From Tubiluchus corallicola (lineage: Eukaryota; Priapulida; Priapulimorpha; Priapulimorphida; Tubiluchidae): DNA of 45,000 bases. Shown in pieces: positions 1 to 13,922 of this stretch. Under the pieces are notes generated by a model, which did no database searches, was not told the DNA's origin, and saw only the letters and a list, made by a program, of their open reading frames with translations. The stretch's first letter is position 1, and every line of letters starts with the position of its first letter. Made by a program: the position numbers and the translations under genes. The stretch is from the NCBI GenBank assembly GCA_030141605.1, contig JAQGDQ010000261.1, positions 12,501 through 57,500 on the forward strand, given 5' to 3'.

Positions 1-235
1 CCATTTTCGGCAATCTATACATCAAACGAAAGGTCTGGATTTATTTTTCGAATCGGGCCCACCGGGATGAACAGAAAGATGCCGAGGACTACGCCAGTAA
101 CGGTTAGATAGCCTATTCGACGGTGGGTGTAATAGTCATATTTAGATTTCGCGGGAGGGTCACTAACACCCGCCACGAACATTTTCCGGGACTTATGTGC
201 GCAAATTTTGCCGAAAACTGGATAAATAACTTCTA
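1..235. repeat. Dispersed repeat, copy 1 (truncated by window edge)
   Basis: This stretch matches 1128-1445 in the same orientation. Shared words include the run of atcaaacgaaaggtct, then atttttcgaa, cgggncyaccggga, and a later ggtgggtgta..tag.catat...cgggaggg block. The copies differ by small indels and substitutions, so this is an old interspersed or tandemly duplicated repeat. No coding frame is conserved between the copies. The family is not identified. Confidence 0.6.
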
Positions 236-480
236 GAAAATGTTAATTTGGGCTCGTTGGGCAAAAATATGCACACTCACTGAAAGAAGACGAAACGATC
301 TACAAAATGTTGAAAGCTTTTAGGAGATGCGTGTACTGGACGAAACGGGAGGGGTGTTTTTCGAAGTTCTACCCCCTATGCTGTACGCAAGTTGGAATAT
401 CCATTCTCTTTCAGTGTGAGAAATTTTGGGGCTGTTCCAGGCATTGTTCCCACCCGTTGTTCTACAGTGTTACAGATTTT

Positions 481-1036
481 ACATGTAAGTTCTGTTAGCC
501 TATTATCATCCGAGAAAAAGCAAACAAAACTATGTAGAATGTCCGCGCATTATTGATCACTGGTAGACAGACTAATGTATTTATTATAGCACACAGTTTC
601 ACTTTGTGCAAAATGTTTTGAATGGTTTTGTTGTGATGCTGCGCTGTAAGTGTCACCATCGTTGTCGTTATCATCACCATCATCATCAACATCATGATCA
701 CCATGCGATGTGCTGGGTGTGGTGGTGTGCTGTGGGTGTTGTGCTGAGGATGGTGTGGTAGGATGGTAGGGTGTGTGTGGTGTTGGCGGAGTGCTGTGGG
801 AGGTGTGGTGGTTGTGGTCTAGTGTGGTTTGGTTGGTGTAGTGTGGATAATATGTGGTGTGGATAATATGATGGGGTGGTAGGGTGTGGGTGGTGTTGGT
901 GTAATGTGGGTGGTGTGATTTGATGTAAGTGGAACGGTGAGTTGGTGTGGTGTGGTGTGGGTGGTGAATTGTGAGTTGGGTGGTTGTGTGGTGTGGTGTA
1001 GTGTGGGTTGCAGGGTTTGGCTAGTCTATATATTAA
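481..1036. repeat. Dispersed repeat family with variable GT-rich core, copy 1
   Basis: The left module (gttagcctatt, then cgcattattgatca, then a tttcac-tttgtgcaaaat block) is also seen at 3033-3170 and, weaker, at 22690-22790. It is followed by a catcatcatcaac stretch, a long G/T-rich TGGTG minisatellite, and the closing word gggtttggctagt, which recurs at 3367. The ends are conserved while the core changes in length and composition. A (TA)n run follows at 1060-1100. Confidence 0.6.
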
Positions 1037-1127
1037 TTTCGGTGGTATGTATATGTATAAATATATATATATATATTATATATGTATATTATATATTTAT
1101 GCATAAGATTCGAGGCTACAGCTCCCG

Positions 1128-1445
1128 ACGATGGCACCATTTGCGGTGATCTATATATCAAACGAAAGGTCTCAATCTAGTGTTTTTTCATTGTGGGTTT
1201 ATTTTTCGAAACGGGTCTACCGGGACGAACGGGGGCGAAAACCTCCAAAAATGGCCATTTTCCGTCCGTTTTTGGCAAAACATGTACCTCTTGTTTCTGG
1301 AGAACGGGAACGACATGGTGCTGGTAATGGTTCATAGCCAGTTCAATGGTGGGTGTAGTAGACATATCTAGAAATCACGGGAGGGCTTTTCCCGGACCCA
1401 ACTCCGGATTTTTTCGAATTTCAATCAAACAGCCTGTAAAAAATA
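1128..1445. repeat. Dispersed repeat, copy 2
   Basis: Second copy of the repeat at 1-235, with the same order of shared words and an extra segment around 1170-1190. It begins right after the GT-rich repeat at 481-1036, so the two families are interleaved. Confidence 0.6.
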
Positions 1446-3024
1446 TCCTAGCGGTGCTTGGTGGGACTCTTGGAAAGTGATATATAGCTCCTTAGAAAAG
1501 GGAAGAACAAGGCTACACAATGATGTGACCTGTATTTTAGGATACGTTCACCGTGAGGAGCTGCGATGAGTTGATTGGAGGTTCCATTTCCAGGTATTTT
1601 CGCTTGGAAAACTGCTGACGCAAAACCTCTGTTGGGACGTTATCCATTATACTCTGCCTACAATTTTGCTTCAGTAAAAGCTGCTGTTGCCTGCCTTTCC
1701 TCGCAAACAACTTATTGATTAATTGTTTAATTAATCGAATGACTCATTCACACGCTCAAGTGCTTAAAGACAATTAATTGTGTATCAGATTGATTGCCCG
1801 ACTCCGAGAGCTTAGGTCAAGTCGATAGGGCTATGATAATTTCCCACACAACTGAAACCACGAAATATGCGTTGTGAGGATATGTCTTTATCTCTCGAGT
1901 TATCAAGCTGGCTTCCGCAATAAGCCTTTCAGTGTGAATATATCAGGTTCTTTTAAGCAAATAGTGTCTTTATCGAGAATGTTCTTTTGTAACTCCTTGA
2001 ATATCAAAGCAATTCGACATCAATTTAAAGTGATGAAAATTTTATGTAACAAGGTTCACAATTTAACCCAAAGTTAAACGTCACTTTAACAAAGCTTTAA
2101 CTTATGCGCTTGTAGGCGCTTATTACTAAAACGGTTTATTCAAAAGGACAATCCTGATCAACGAATAAGTTACAAATTGCAATGTTCGCACTTATGGTGC
2201 CAAAGTTACAAAATTATTACAACTAAAATCAGCCGTTACAGTAACAGGAAAATAACAGTAAAGTCACTTAACTTGTGGCCTGGCCAACCTAACAATCGTA
2301 ATTGGCCAGATCCAGACTCCTGAATGAGACTCTTAGCATCAGAGGTTTGCTATTCCAAACTACGCTGAATCCTTCCACGCTGAGCTAAAGATTGTTTCTT
2401 CTTCGAAGATCGTCTCGCAGTTTCCACGGCAGCGCTCTGCACTCCTCGCAATCCAAGCAACAACAATCCCTCTCAGAGCTTGTACATACGTTTAAGAATC
2501 GAATGTCACTTTGCTTGACATTTCGTCAGTGACACGTTGCAGAGACACGTGGCTGACCATCCACAGATGGCACCTCCTGATTCTCATGGCACTCGGTGTT
2601 ACCGAAGACAGCAATTCTATTGTTTTAGATCTTAGAGCATTGCCTGAGAGACTAGGGTAATTATCAATCGGTGGCATACACCAGCTCTGAACAATGAGCT
2701 ATTCTAACTGACCATCGGTCAGGCGACTTCTCTGTACCATCGTGTAACGCATTTATGTGTGTTAATGACAGTAGAGTTCATTTAGGCTATTCTGCGTTTG
2801 TTTAGTATTTCAACATTTTACAATTTATCAACCTCTGATACTTTAACTCATTAAATTCAAGATACAAGCTGAGTGAGTCACTTATGATCAAATCGTATAA
2901 TCTTTGTTATCCAATCTATGATGAGTAATCTAGTCCCAAACTCTTATCATTTAATTGCTCTGATTAATTTTCTAATTAATTTCTTATTCCAAATTTAATT
3001 CACAACACTGCTGCTGGCTGTTAT
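1446..3024. other. Intergenic or upstream intronic DNA, no feature recognised
   Basis: AT-rich sequence with no convincing exon, RNA gene or transposon end. The short open frames here have no splice context or family resemblance. The upstream exons of gene 1 are expected either here or left of the window; I looked for the exon preceding 3710 and did not find one. Confidence 0.5.
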
Positions 3025-3026
3025 AA

Positions 3027-3385
3027 TATAAGCGTTAGTCTATTACGATCAAAAGGAGTAGTTTGCAAACACTACGTGCAATGTGCTTGCATTATTGATC
3101 ATTGGTGGATGGGTCTAATATAATTTATCATAACATGCAATTTCAATTTTGGGCAAAATATTTGCGTGGTTTCGCTATGCTGCTGTGTTGTGTTGTGTTG
3201 GTGTTGATGTGCTGTGTTATGTTATAGGTGTTGCAATCGTCGTCGCCATCATCATCATCGTCATCATTATAATCACTATGTGATGTGGTGTGGTGGGCTG
3301 TGGTGTGTTGTGGGTTGCGTGGTGGGGTGTGAGCGGTGTGTTCATTTATGCACAAAATTCTTCGGCGGGGTTTGGCTAGTTACAT
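3027..3385. repeat. Dispersed repeat family with variable GT-rich core, copy 2
   Basis: Same layout as 481-1036: left module with gcattattgatca, a catcatcatcatcg stretch, a TGTGTTG/TGGTGTG-rich core and the closing word gggtttggctagt. The core is much shorter than in copy 1. Confidence 0.6.
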
Positions 3386-3709
3386 ATTAAACCCACAGAG
3401 CCACATCAAATAAAAACACAAGGAAAACGTGCAGAAACAGAAAACAGAACCGCTGGCTATATTCATGGTAAACATGAGGCTGACACAAACATTAAGTTTA
3501 GTAATATTTTTTACGTTTCAACGTACGATAATTAGTAAAAATACGTTGTTATTAGCAGACGTGCACCATGAAATTATGCGAATATTTGTTGATTAAATAC
3601 ACTAACTGACGAAATGGAACGTTTAATAAAAACGTTTTACTGCAGTATGAGATAAGATGCTACTAAATGATTATTTTTAATATTTTTGAGACTAACATAT
3701 TTTTTTCAG

Positions 3710-3830
3710 AATGTTGCTAACAGTGTTGACAGCTGATGGAGTGATCCCAGAAATGATAACACTTTTCTTTGATGGAGATAACGAAGAGGTGGTAAGACTG
3801 GCTAAGCTGTTTGGTTTGCGATATTATCAG
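3710..3830 (+). CDS. Gene 1 exon a (GT13 N-lobe)
   Basis: Acceptor ttttttcag precedes it and donor gtgagg follows. It starts with the third base of a codon and then has 40 codons, including GVIPEMITLFFDGDNEE and LAKLFGLRYYQ. The matching POMGNT1 segment reads GVSPQMITVFIDG and FGLRG. The ATG at 3711 is internal, not a start. Reading through the donor stays open to 4208 (see the findings). Confidence 0.85.
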
Positions 3831-6800
3831 GTGAGGTTCCAGGGAAATATAATAGTTGAGCAAATTTTTTGTATAACTGTACAGTATGAATTAATCTCTT
3901 CAGATCTTCTTATTAAAAACTTAATTGACGACCGTAAATGCATCTGTGTTGATTTTATAGACAGTTTTTACCATTACTTATTCGAATACGTAAAACATGA
4001 TAGAGCTAGAACGCCATTATTAGATGACCTTCTTGACCATCACACTGTAACACGGGAATCCTTACAGAATTATGATCCTGTAGTATTATACAGAAGCACA
4101 TTAGAAAAATATAAAACTGGTTATCCATCTGGTCACCCATCTTGCTTTATTACCCATAGTTTATTACAGCACTTTATTAAATCAGCCTTTGGCTTCACAG
4201 TACAATAGAATTTACTGTTAACGGATTAACCTGTCAACTTACTTTTTAAATGTATTTTTATTATTACTGTTGTTATGAAAATATTGTGTTTATACTGTTC
4301 GTGTATGTAAGTTTAGTCACCATCTGCTGATTGTAATTGAGTCAATTGTTTCATCGAATTAAGTGTGATAATTATTAGTTGTGATTCCCATTGATCTTTT
4401 ATTAGCACTTTACGCTCAGCACTTGCACCGTGGAGATACCTGTATTAGAGACATGGCGTTATAGTGTTTTGTAAGTCCACTATAAATAAATCAAGTTTAA
4501 AGTAACCTAAATCTCTAACTAAAAAACTCAGTGTTTTTACAACAGTTCACACACTATTGATGTTGTATTGGGTCATGAGTATACTGCTTAATGAGGAAAA
4601 CATTTTGGTTTCATGCAGGATCCTCATATTGGTCAAGGTTATCACCGAATAAATCAACATTACAAGAGAAGTCTGACAAAAATCTTCAAAGACTTATATC
4701 CAGTAAGTTGACATGTTAGAATTACATCACTTATACTTAAGGTGCAAGAAAACCCTCCACTTACATAAAGCTTAAAAATTCGTCTTGAAGTTTTTGTACC
4801 TCTTACATACTACCCTTTTACATGAAGGGCTTGCATCGGCAGTAGTGGTGCATAAATCGTGTAAATTTTAACTCCCGCGATGATCGCTAGAAGCAGCCAT
4901 TTTAATTCGTAACACACATATTACTAACTAAGTAAAATTTTAAATTACTGTATTTTGTCAATAGGTTTATAACATAAAAAATACACTTTTTTGGTCAGTG
5001 AGTGGTGCCAGTGACATTTTACCAATTGGCACGAACATTTAAGTTATTATTTCTAGTTACATACGTGTTTCCAACAGGTAAGCGAAATGCTCAGTAATAT
5101 AGATTTGCACGGAAACTTTTTTTGGACATAATTTAACATTGCCTTTTCTTCCCCTGATTTACGATTGCCTAAGTGACGTCATGTGACGTCAGTGGCGCCG
5201 TCGAAACAGCATTGCGGAGATTTAAAATGAAAACACAAGGAAAATTCCTTTTAACGCGAGTACGATACGTGCATGAAATTGCTGTAAGGTAATATAATTC
5301 GTTAAGGCGATTTTTCTGAAAAGTACTTCAGGTGCCCCTTTTCTTGTCCTTTAATGCTAGTTTCGCGAATACATACTATTGAACAGAGATGAATGAGATG
5401 TAGGCCTGATAGATCCCTGAAATTTCAGGGCCATTTCATTTTTTCTGCTACGTTAAAGAAAGACAGGATGATTTTTCATATGCTACCTCATTTTCAAGTC
5501 CGATAAAAGTATGCATTTTAACATAATTAATATTGCAAAAGCGTCTCTGATAATTAAATAATAGATTAAAAAGCTTAATTAACGACGGGCGAGCCCAACT
5601 ATTGATGACATCACAAACTGACATAATTTTCAACGGCAAAAATATTTCACGAGCGTCTTGAAGTCCTACTATAAGATAGTCAGTGTGTCTTGTACTAAAA
5701 ATACTAGTACTACTAGGCAAGCTTTAAGATAAAAATTAGAATTTCGAATTTACCGCTGTGTTCACACATGAGCTGTCGAACGTGTGTAATTCGACAGAAA
5801 CTAACACATCTGAACTGAGATGTAGATCACCCGTCTTTTGTGCAACTCGTTTCCGAAATGCAGGCGCTACTGCCCGTCTAACTAGAGCATTGCGAAATGC
5901 GTGTCACAGCGAAGAACTAGCGGCGCGAACGCGAAATTTTGCTTGTGTCGTAATAATTCTTTCACGTAAGTCATTTTTGAAAAAAATAGTATATTTCCTT
6001 TCAATATTTTAAAGAGCAGATTGTTTTAGATTGGGTCCGATTTTGCTTTAAATGCTTGTAAAAATTTACAGGATGTGCCGTATGTGATTATATTGGAAGA
6101 AGACATGGTGGTGGCACCAGATTTCTTTTGGTAAGATTAGGCTACAATATTGTTCATTTACAAATTTTCATTCTGTCATGAGTTTCTTCAAAGCCCACAG
6201 GTTGGTTCAGAAGCCATTTACTTGAGTTCCTAAGCTAGTCACAAGCCGAAGTTCGCGTCTAAGCGAACTGTTCTCGTTATAACAGTAAGATAATTACAGT
6301 TATTATATACTTGTAGTTCATTAGTATAAACAATTTCTTGCTTGAAGTGCAAATGATGGCGCACAATATACTTCAATTCTCCAAATTGGATGCATTCCTG
6401 AGAAACGTTTACTCCAGATAATGGGTTAATTTTTCAACTTATACGTTAGCACTTCCGTTCTCTGAAATAAGAATAGGTCCTAAAAATTCGTCTGCATAAA
6501 AGTGCCCAAGTGCAAAAATATAGACAAAAGCAAAGACATTCCAGGTAGGCTGGATGCTCAATATGTGAGGCGGATCCATAACAGGGGTACTGTATGGGAA
6601 CTATACAGTATATTTGCCGTTTCTCACAGATTTTCCGAACTCCCACTAAATTCGGCCCACCGAGCACTCAGAGTTCACAAAATTTAAGCTAGCAGCTTTG
6701 CACGGGACATTTACTTGAATTCAAAGTATCATCCGCAGATGTCCTTACAATATATCTAAAATTTGACAGTTGAGTTGTTATAACAAACTGACAGGCAGGC

Positions 6801-9800
6801 AGACAGACGGTCAGACAGACGGACAGACAGACAGACAGACAGGCAGAAGACAGACAGACAAACAAATGAGTAAGTTCGTATTTTTATGCATTTTGTTTGC
6901 AGGTATTTTCATCAGACTGTGCCATTACTTGAAGATGAATCAGTATATTGCATATCTGCGTGGAACAAATTAGTGAGTTTCTTAACTTTAGGCAACGGCT
7001 TTATAAATCACTGAACATTTCTTTGCTCTTAAGGAATAAAATTTTCAGTTTGTATGACACTTGCTCAATTTTTCTATGTTTGTGTTCGTTAGCCATAGAG
7101 CAAACTCCCTCACCCACTGATTGTGCTTTATTAGATGTGCAAGCCTTTCAGATCATGAATGCTTATGATGCACTAAATCTAAAAGGAAGCAGTGTTCATC
7201 GAAAATAATTACACTTGTGGGTTGATATTATTTAGCTTTGAACGTAGGACAATTGTAACATTGACCTAGAAATGGCTATATCTAGTTTAGAGAAACAGAT
7301 TATATAATACAGCCTGTACTGAATAAATTCTTGGGAAAATTCCAGTGAATTAAAGTGATATCTTTCACAGTTACCTAAAGCTTACTAGACGCTTAATCAG
7401 TTTAAGCAAATTACTAATATTTATGCAACAGGTTGAAAATTATGACAGTTTCACAACCAACGTAGCAGTTCCACTGCATTTAAGTGCTAATAGGAAGGCA
7501 ATATCAATTATATACTATTAATATTAAACTCGGTAAAACTTCTGACACCAATGTAACATTTGAACATAATATGCCCATATTAGGCATTAAGTAATTATCG
7601 TTACCTGAGTAAAACAATTAAATCCACATCGTTACTGCAATGAATCAATCTAATTTAGCTGACAAATGAACATATGAACATTGTAATACTTCTTGCGCTC
7701 ACGTGACGTCCTGCATACAAGGCGAGGTCTCCTCCAGTACTTGGGTAGGACCGGTCCTTCCTCACGCACGTTGTGGTAATGCAGCAGAACTCGGTCTACG
7801 CAGCTTTCGCACCAACTCGCCGGACACGTAGTAGAGTCTCTGGAGATCGGATAATGTGAAGATCATCTCCTCCGAGTTCCCACACAGAACGGAAGCGATT
7901 TAGATCATCGAACGTGAAGTCAAAGGTGACAATATCTTTATCCAACGAGAAGGTGATTAGGCTATGTAGCGAATGCCTAATTTAACAAATGTCTCTCAGC
8001 AGTTGCGTAACTGACGAGGTTTCACCAACAAAAGAGGAACAGCGTTCACCAATGAATAAAAAGAACATAGTAATGAACAAACCATCCATTTTCTTGTTCA
8101 ATCATCGTAAAAGAAACCATGATATAGTTATATCAGACCATTTTTCAACACGGCCATTCTACTCTCTCTCTCACGTAGGCCAATATGTCCAATCTCCCGG
8201 CCTCGAAAGCTAGCCGACCAATCAGAAACGAGTTCTGGGTGAAGTGACCTCAGTAGTACAGTGACGAAGCTTTCACATTTGTTCAAACACGGGCATAATA
8301 TTATCATGGAAATAATTGTTGCAAAACGTATTTTCGCTTGAAAAATACAAGTCATGTTGAAACGAAACGAATTTCATCTCCTTCTGCCTAATTACATATT
8401 TAAGGTAGCTTAACAGAAAAATGGCTTCATTTAATGGTAACTTCATCGAAAATAATGCTACTCTTGACTAAAGATGGCAGCACAAGATTGGAACATAAAA
8501 ATCAATACATCAATATTATCAATCATTAGGTAAACAATTCGTGATACCGTTAAGATTAATACTTAAAGTGAAAAATAATTAGTTGCAGTAATCTGCTGGA
8601 TGGGGGACCATCACAACAATCTATTAGCAGCTGCAATTGAATTTGCAGTAATTAATAACAATTATAGAAGGTTTGTATGCGTGCGTGTGTACCCGTTATC
8701 TTAAACTAAGTAGTGTAAGTTTGCGAAGAACAGGAAAATGTCGCTTTTTGTCGGTTTTTCGCATCTTGTTTCTCATCATTTCGAAAAATAAACCATAAAT
8801 TGGATCACAGTAGTGTGGGCACAGCATTTTATGTATGAGACATCGAAAATGGGTAAACCGCCGGAAATTTTACATCTGTTCTTATATTTACCTATCAACG
8901 GATGCCGTAATTATTACAGAAATTAATCACTTTTTGCAAGGTACAGAATCTCCTCGTGCAGTATCTATTTTGTGAGATGCAAATTTATACTCTTAACCGG
9001 GCCGGATTATGACCTTTTGGGGTCCCAAAGCTAATGAAATTATGGGGCTCTTCAGACGGAGCCACCCTCTAATTTGCTCGCACTCGTCTCGAATATTTTT
9101 AGTTATGTTACATTTTAGCAACATTTGCTTAGCTAGGCCAAATATTTCAAATAAAGGGTTTCAAATAAGCGTTCTTTGCCTCACATAAAAGGCCTCAGAC
9201 AGAAAACCTTTATCTCAAATGCGATGCCACTTTAAATTGGATTTTCTAACTCAAGGGGCCCTAGGTTACAGCCTATACTAGCCTATAGGGTAATCCAGCC
9301 CTGCTCTTAAACTAGTGTTCTTATTTTAGGGAAATAGAAATACCAGTGGAGATCCCACGTTGCTTTACAGGGAAGAAGGCATGCCTCATCACGGATTGGT
9401 TCTCAGGCGCAGTGTTTTTGAAGATGACTTTTTGCCAAATTGGCCTGGGCTTGATAGTGTATGTATGATTCTCCATTTAGTAAGGATCATATATTTCGAC
9501 AATACTGGCAGCAGTAGTAACAGCAGCAGTACTGGTAATTAAGTATAACATTGTATTACAGAGTGGTATAACATTGCGTGAAATGAGCAAGAAAGTGAAA
9601 CAGAACAGAGAAAAAGAAAGACAGAGAGTGAGAGTGAATTGATTTGAAATGAACTGAATTGAATTGACAGTTTTATTTCAGACATAGCTTATTATACTAC
9701 AGTGCAACAGAAAAAATAAAGTTATCACACCAGTACATAAACTTACATCCGAACACAGTTAATAAACAGAATCTATTCTCAACCTATATAATTTACACAT

Positions 9801-12800
9801 TTCATTAAGTATATAAGAAAGTGAGGCCAAAAGTCAGAATTAGAGAATTTGTGAGAAAGGGAGAGGTAAGGGCAGAATACATCGTGACTGACACACTTCA
9901 TAGCACTACGCAACAAAATAGAATAGGGCCACACGATATTACGTTATGCAGGGCACAACGTAATATCATAACGTGATGTGACTCAACATGACTCGACAGC
10001 ACACGGTAAACGCAATGTATTGTCACGCAGCGCAACGACACATAATGCAGGGAACACAACACAAGTTAATATTAACTTTAAGTAGGCAACTAAGGTGACT
10101 TACTTTTAACACATTCATGCTACAGAAAGGTAATAAAAATTATAAATCTGTGTATTTCACATATATACACATGATGTTAATGCTTTAGATGGCTGTGAAA
10201 TGTGAGTATTTTTAATAATGTTGAGCATCTGATCAGAAAGAATGTTTTGACAGTTTCAACACCTTTCTTGGGTCTGATAGCCTTGCTCTGATTAAAGATT
10301 TCGTTAAATTTGTTGTTGCTACTGTTGCAGAAAATAGGTTGGGATTTGTTTGCCCGAAAACCAGAGACGAGGAAAGGTAGAGAGACTATTTTTCCAGACG
10401 TGTCACGATCGTACAATATTGGTGTATCAGGATACTTCATGCAACCATTTTGGCATGTGAGTGTTTGATCATATTAACCTAATGCCCGAATTATTTTATT
10501 TATTTAAAAAAATGAAGTTGATATATATCATTGTTAAGTTAACAATTCAGTTTACAATTTTACTAATCTTGTGATGCAAATGTCTGTGCCAAATTTGAAA
10601 AGTGCTAAGGTTGCAGAAATGCGTTATGCCTAATATTATTTTTGTAACCGGGAGTAGGAAGAATGTTCTCGGACTGCGTGGTTTAGGGTTGGGGGGCGTA
10701 TCTATTCCTAACTCTAGTTCTAGCATCCTTTGAATAATGGAGCTGCCCTAATACTGTCTAACCCTAACTACCTCACCCCTTCGAATAATGGAACGGTCCA
10801 AGTGTGGGTCAATCCTTATCCTAGTTGTTACCCTACCTCACCCCTTCAAATAATGTTTAACCCTAACTCTAGTCGTCATCCCTGCCGGATCCCCTCAAGG
10901 GTCCAAGTGACGGACAACCCTAGTTGTTAACCCTACCTCATCCCTCCAAATAATGTCTAACCCTAACCCTAGTTGCTAACCCTACCACATCCCCACAAAT
11001 AATGACTAAACCTAACTCTAGTTGCTAACCCTAACTAAATTAAAGTTTTACAAAAGTGGGATTCGAACCCAGGTTGCATGTGAGTCCTCATCCTTACCCC
11101 CTAGGCCACACCGTCACGTATTTCTTTGCAGGTGTTAAATGTGGAATAAGTGGTGTAGGTTTATTGTTGTGCATGTGTGTGCTTGTTCTATCCCTAACTC
11201 TATTCATATCTTATTGTGAAATGAGGTTTGCGCATGCGTGGTTGTTCTATCACGTTGTGCAATGTGATGGTGGTTTATGCATGTTGCGTTACTTTTTGTG
11301 TTAGCAAGGTCTATCCCTAACTTATCGAAATGAAAGTTTTCTTTAAGTGGTTTTAGAAGCTAAAATATTGTTACTTGTAAAATGTGATTAAGTTCTATGG
11401 GTAATCCCTAGAAGCACGTGTCGCACATTCTGCTAATATCACGTGACTTTCACTCACGTAAATGTTTACCGCCGTCGTAGAGTTGTATAATATTGCCTAC
11501 CGCTTGTATAATCTTCCCACGCGCAATAAGTGTTGTCCAACTGTTTTTGACGGAAGCGAGTGGGTCGGCAGGTTACTCGGCTTCCGTTAAAACCGAACGG
11601 TAAAACTCAATTGAAAATGTAGAATTAATTTCTGGCTCCCCGCATCGCATGCACTTAATGTACTAGCAAAAGTAGTCGTATCGATGGGAAAGATTATTAG
11701 GTTAATGTTAAGAAAGATTTTGGCGGGAAGGTGAAAGCACGTGTTCTCCGAGATGCAATTAGATTTATCGTTGTGAAAATTTATTCTAGCACACGTGAAG
11801 ATGAGAGTATTTTCTGCTCTAGTTAATTTGTAGAAAATAAATGTTTTATTTCCACCTTTCTATTACGTGTTTCGTGCGTAGACGAAACACGGATATGGTT
11901 TTATGAGATACTTCACTGTGATTATATATAATAAAAATGCAAATAAACATAATGCATTCGAAAAACGAGTGAGATATCTGTTAAAATTTGTAAAATCTTT
12001 ATTGAAAAATGGTACAATAATTGCGGGGTGCGCAAAACATTTGATAAATAAGACTTTACATTATGCACATTAAATAAATTTTTACAATAAATTCTTCACA
12101 GTCACAATTTCTTTCTAAACAAGTTATCACAACTACATTACGATTTATTAATTCTAATTATACATCACATAATGATGTACAATACCTATGCGTGTTATAC
12201 TATATGTACAAATAGTATACGCTGCATCTTCTACATATGTGTTTAATGATACGTTAATGACATTTGCATACAATCGCTAATTACGATAAGATGAAAAGTA
12301 AAAGAAGAAATAGTGACATTTAGAATATTAAGACCCGTCTTCACTCACATTTTCCTCATTTTGTTCGTGTGAATTTAGAAAGGGTGCCAGTTCGTTTTGG
12401 GTTTCTTGACTAGTTAACCTATTCCATTGGTTCATGTCGAGTATGCCGTACTGTTTATCATGAAGTGATTGGCATCCAGCGCGTAAGCGCCTATGAAGAC
12501 TTATTTGTTCCACACGCCGATTTTACGGCACTTGGAAATATTAAATTGGTTGTATCCCCATGGGATACTCATGTTCTCGGGCCTCACTTCTTTATCTTCC
12601 TCTCCGCAGATAAAGTTGAATGTGATTGTTTGTTGTCTATCGTCTTCTTCCTCCACTGCGTGACGTATGGTTTGAACTTTGTGGATGAGATTCCGGTACT
12701 CCCACGGCATCAATCTCACCTCTGGGAGTTTGGGAATCGAGAAACTGCCCATTTTCTTTTGTTTCCCGATTCTCAGTTGCCATGTCGTGCCGAGTTTCTT

Positions 12801-13885
12801 CCAGGAGAGGTAGATTCCGCGGCCCAAATGGATGGTTGATGGTGAACTAGTCTCTGTCACACGAGGGGCAGGATAGTCGCACGTGTCATCGAGCTTCTTG
12901 CGCACCCAGTATTGCATTTCGGCGTCGGTTTGAAAAAGGTTCTCTTGCTTCTGCAAGAGGAATTTCGTATGTACGCCCCTGCGGAAGCAGTTAATGTGCA
13001 TCACGAATGTCGATGACACGCGAAAGTGGAATTTGCCACAATAATCCTCATCCAAGTTTCCGTCAGGCCCAACATTAAAGTGTGCTAGAATGCATTTTTT
13101 GGCATCCATGAGTTCTGCATATTCGTAGAAGTTCATGGCGAATTCTGTCCCCTCCATTTTTCCCATCCTCGCGGTTCTCCTTTCTCGAAAGACATATCTG
13201 TAAATAATAATAATAATAATGAGATTAATAATAATAAAAATAATCATGTGAATAATAATAATAATATTGATATCACGATTAGTGACGCATATATTTTTAC
13301 CAAAGTGCCACGTAAAATTAAAACGTTGTTTGTACCTACCTGGCAATCATTTTCCTCCTCACGTCGTACCTTTACCAGCAAGTTTTTGGTTTCGAATTCG
13401 TGTTTATGTCATTTTTGCTGTTTCAAACATTGTCGGAGTGACTGTGCGTACGAGCGAACGAGTCAGCATGTTGGCAAGTGAGAAAGATCTTTGCGCGCAA
13501 TTGTTTTACGGTAGAAATTCGAGGTTGGTACATGTCAGCCATTTTCTCGTCACCACCAATCACATTCGTGAGAAATTTACTTTTTTGTTAAAAGAGTTTG
13601 TGTGGGAAAATTTTCCTTACCCTAAATGAAAGGTGTGAAAGTTTTCTTCTCCCGCTGCTCATCTCATCTCACCTCCAGTCGGCTAATTTGACATGCCACC
13701 ATTGCGTCACCTGATTGGTTAGTGTAAGTTTCCCACACCTGCTTTGGTGGCTTCTTATACACAGTCGAATGGGTGAAGCCCACATTAATAAGCAAACTTC
13801 CGCACCATGCAGTTGTGCAAAAAACACCGAAGCAATTAACACACATAAAACAATTATTCGCGTTTGTGTTTGCACGTTGTGGAAA

Positions 13886-13922
<37 letters not shown>

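Noticed and set aside
13200-13346. Extension of the leftward gene to an upstream ATG at 13346
   Set aside because: The extra residues are a poly-Ile run from an (AAT)n repeat, and a good splice acceptor lies between it and the gene.
13248-13629. Plus-strand frames of 77 and 120 codons
   Set aside because: They lie in the divergent control region, overlap the (AAT)n repeat, and have no protein-like conservation or signals.
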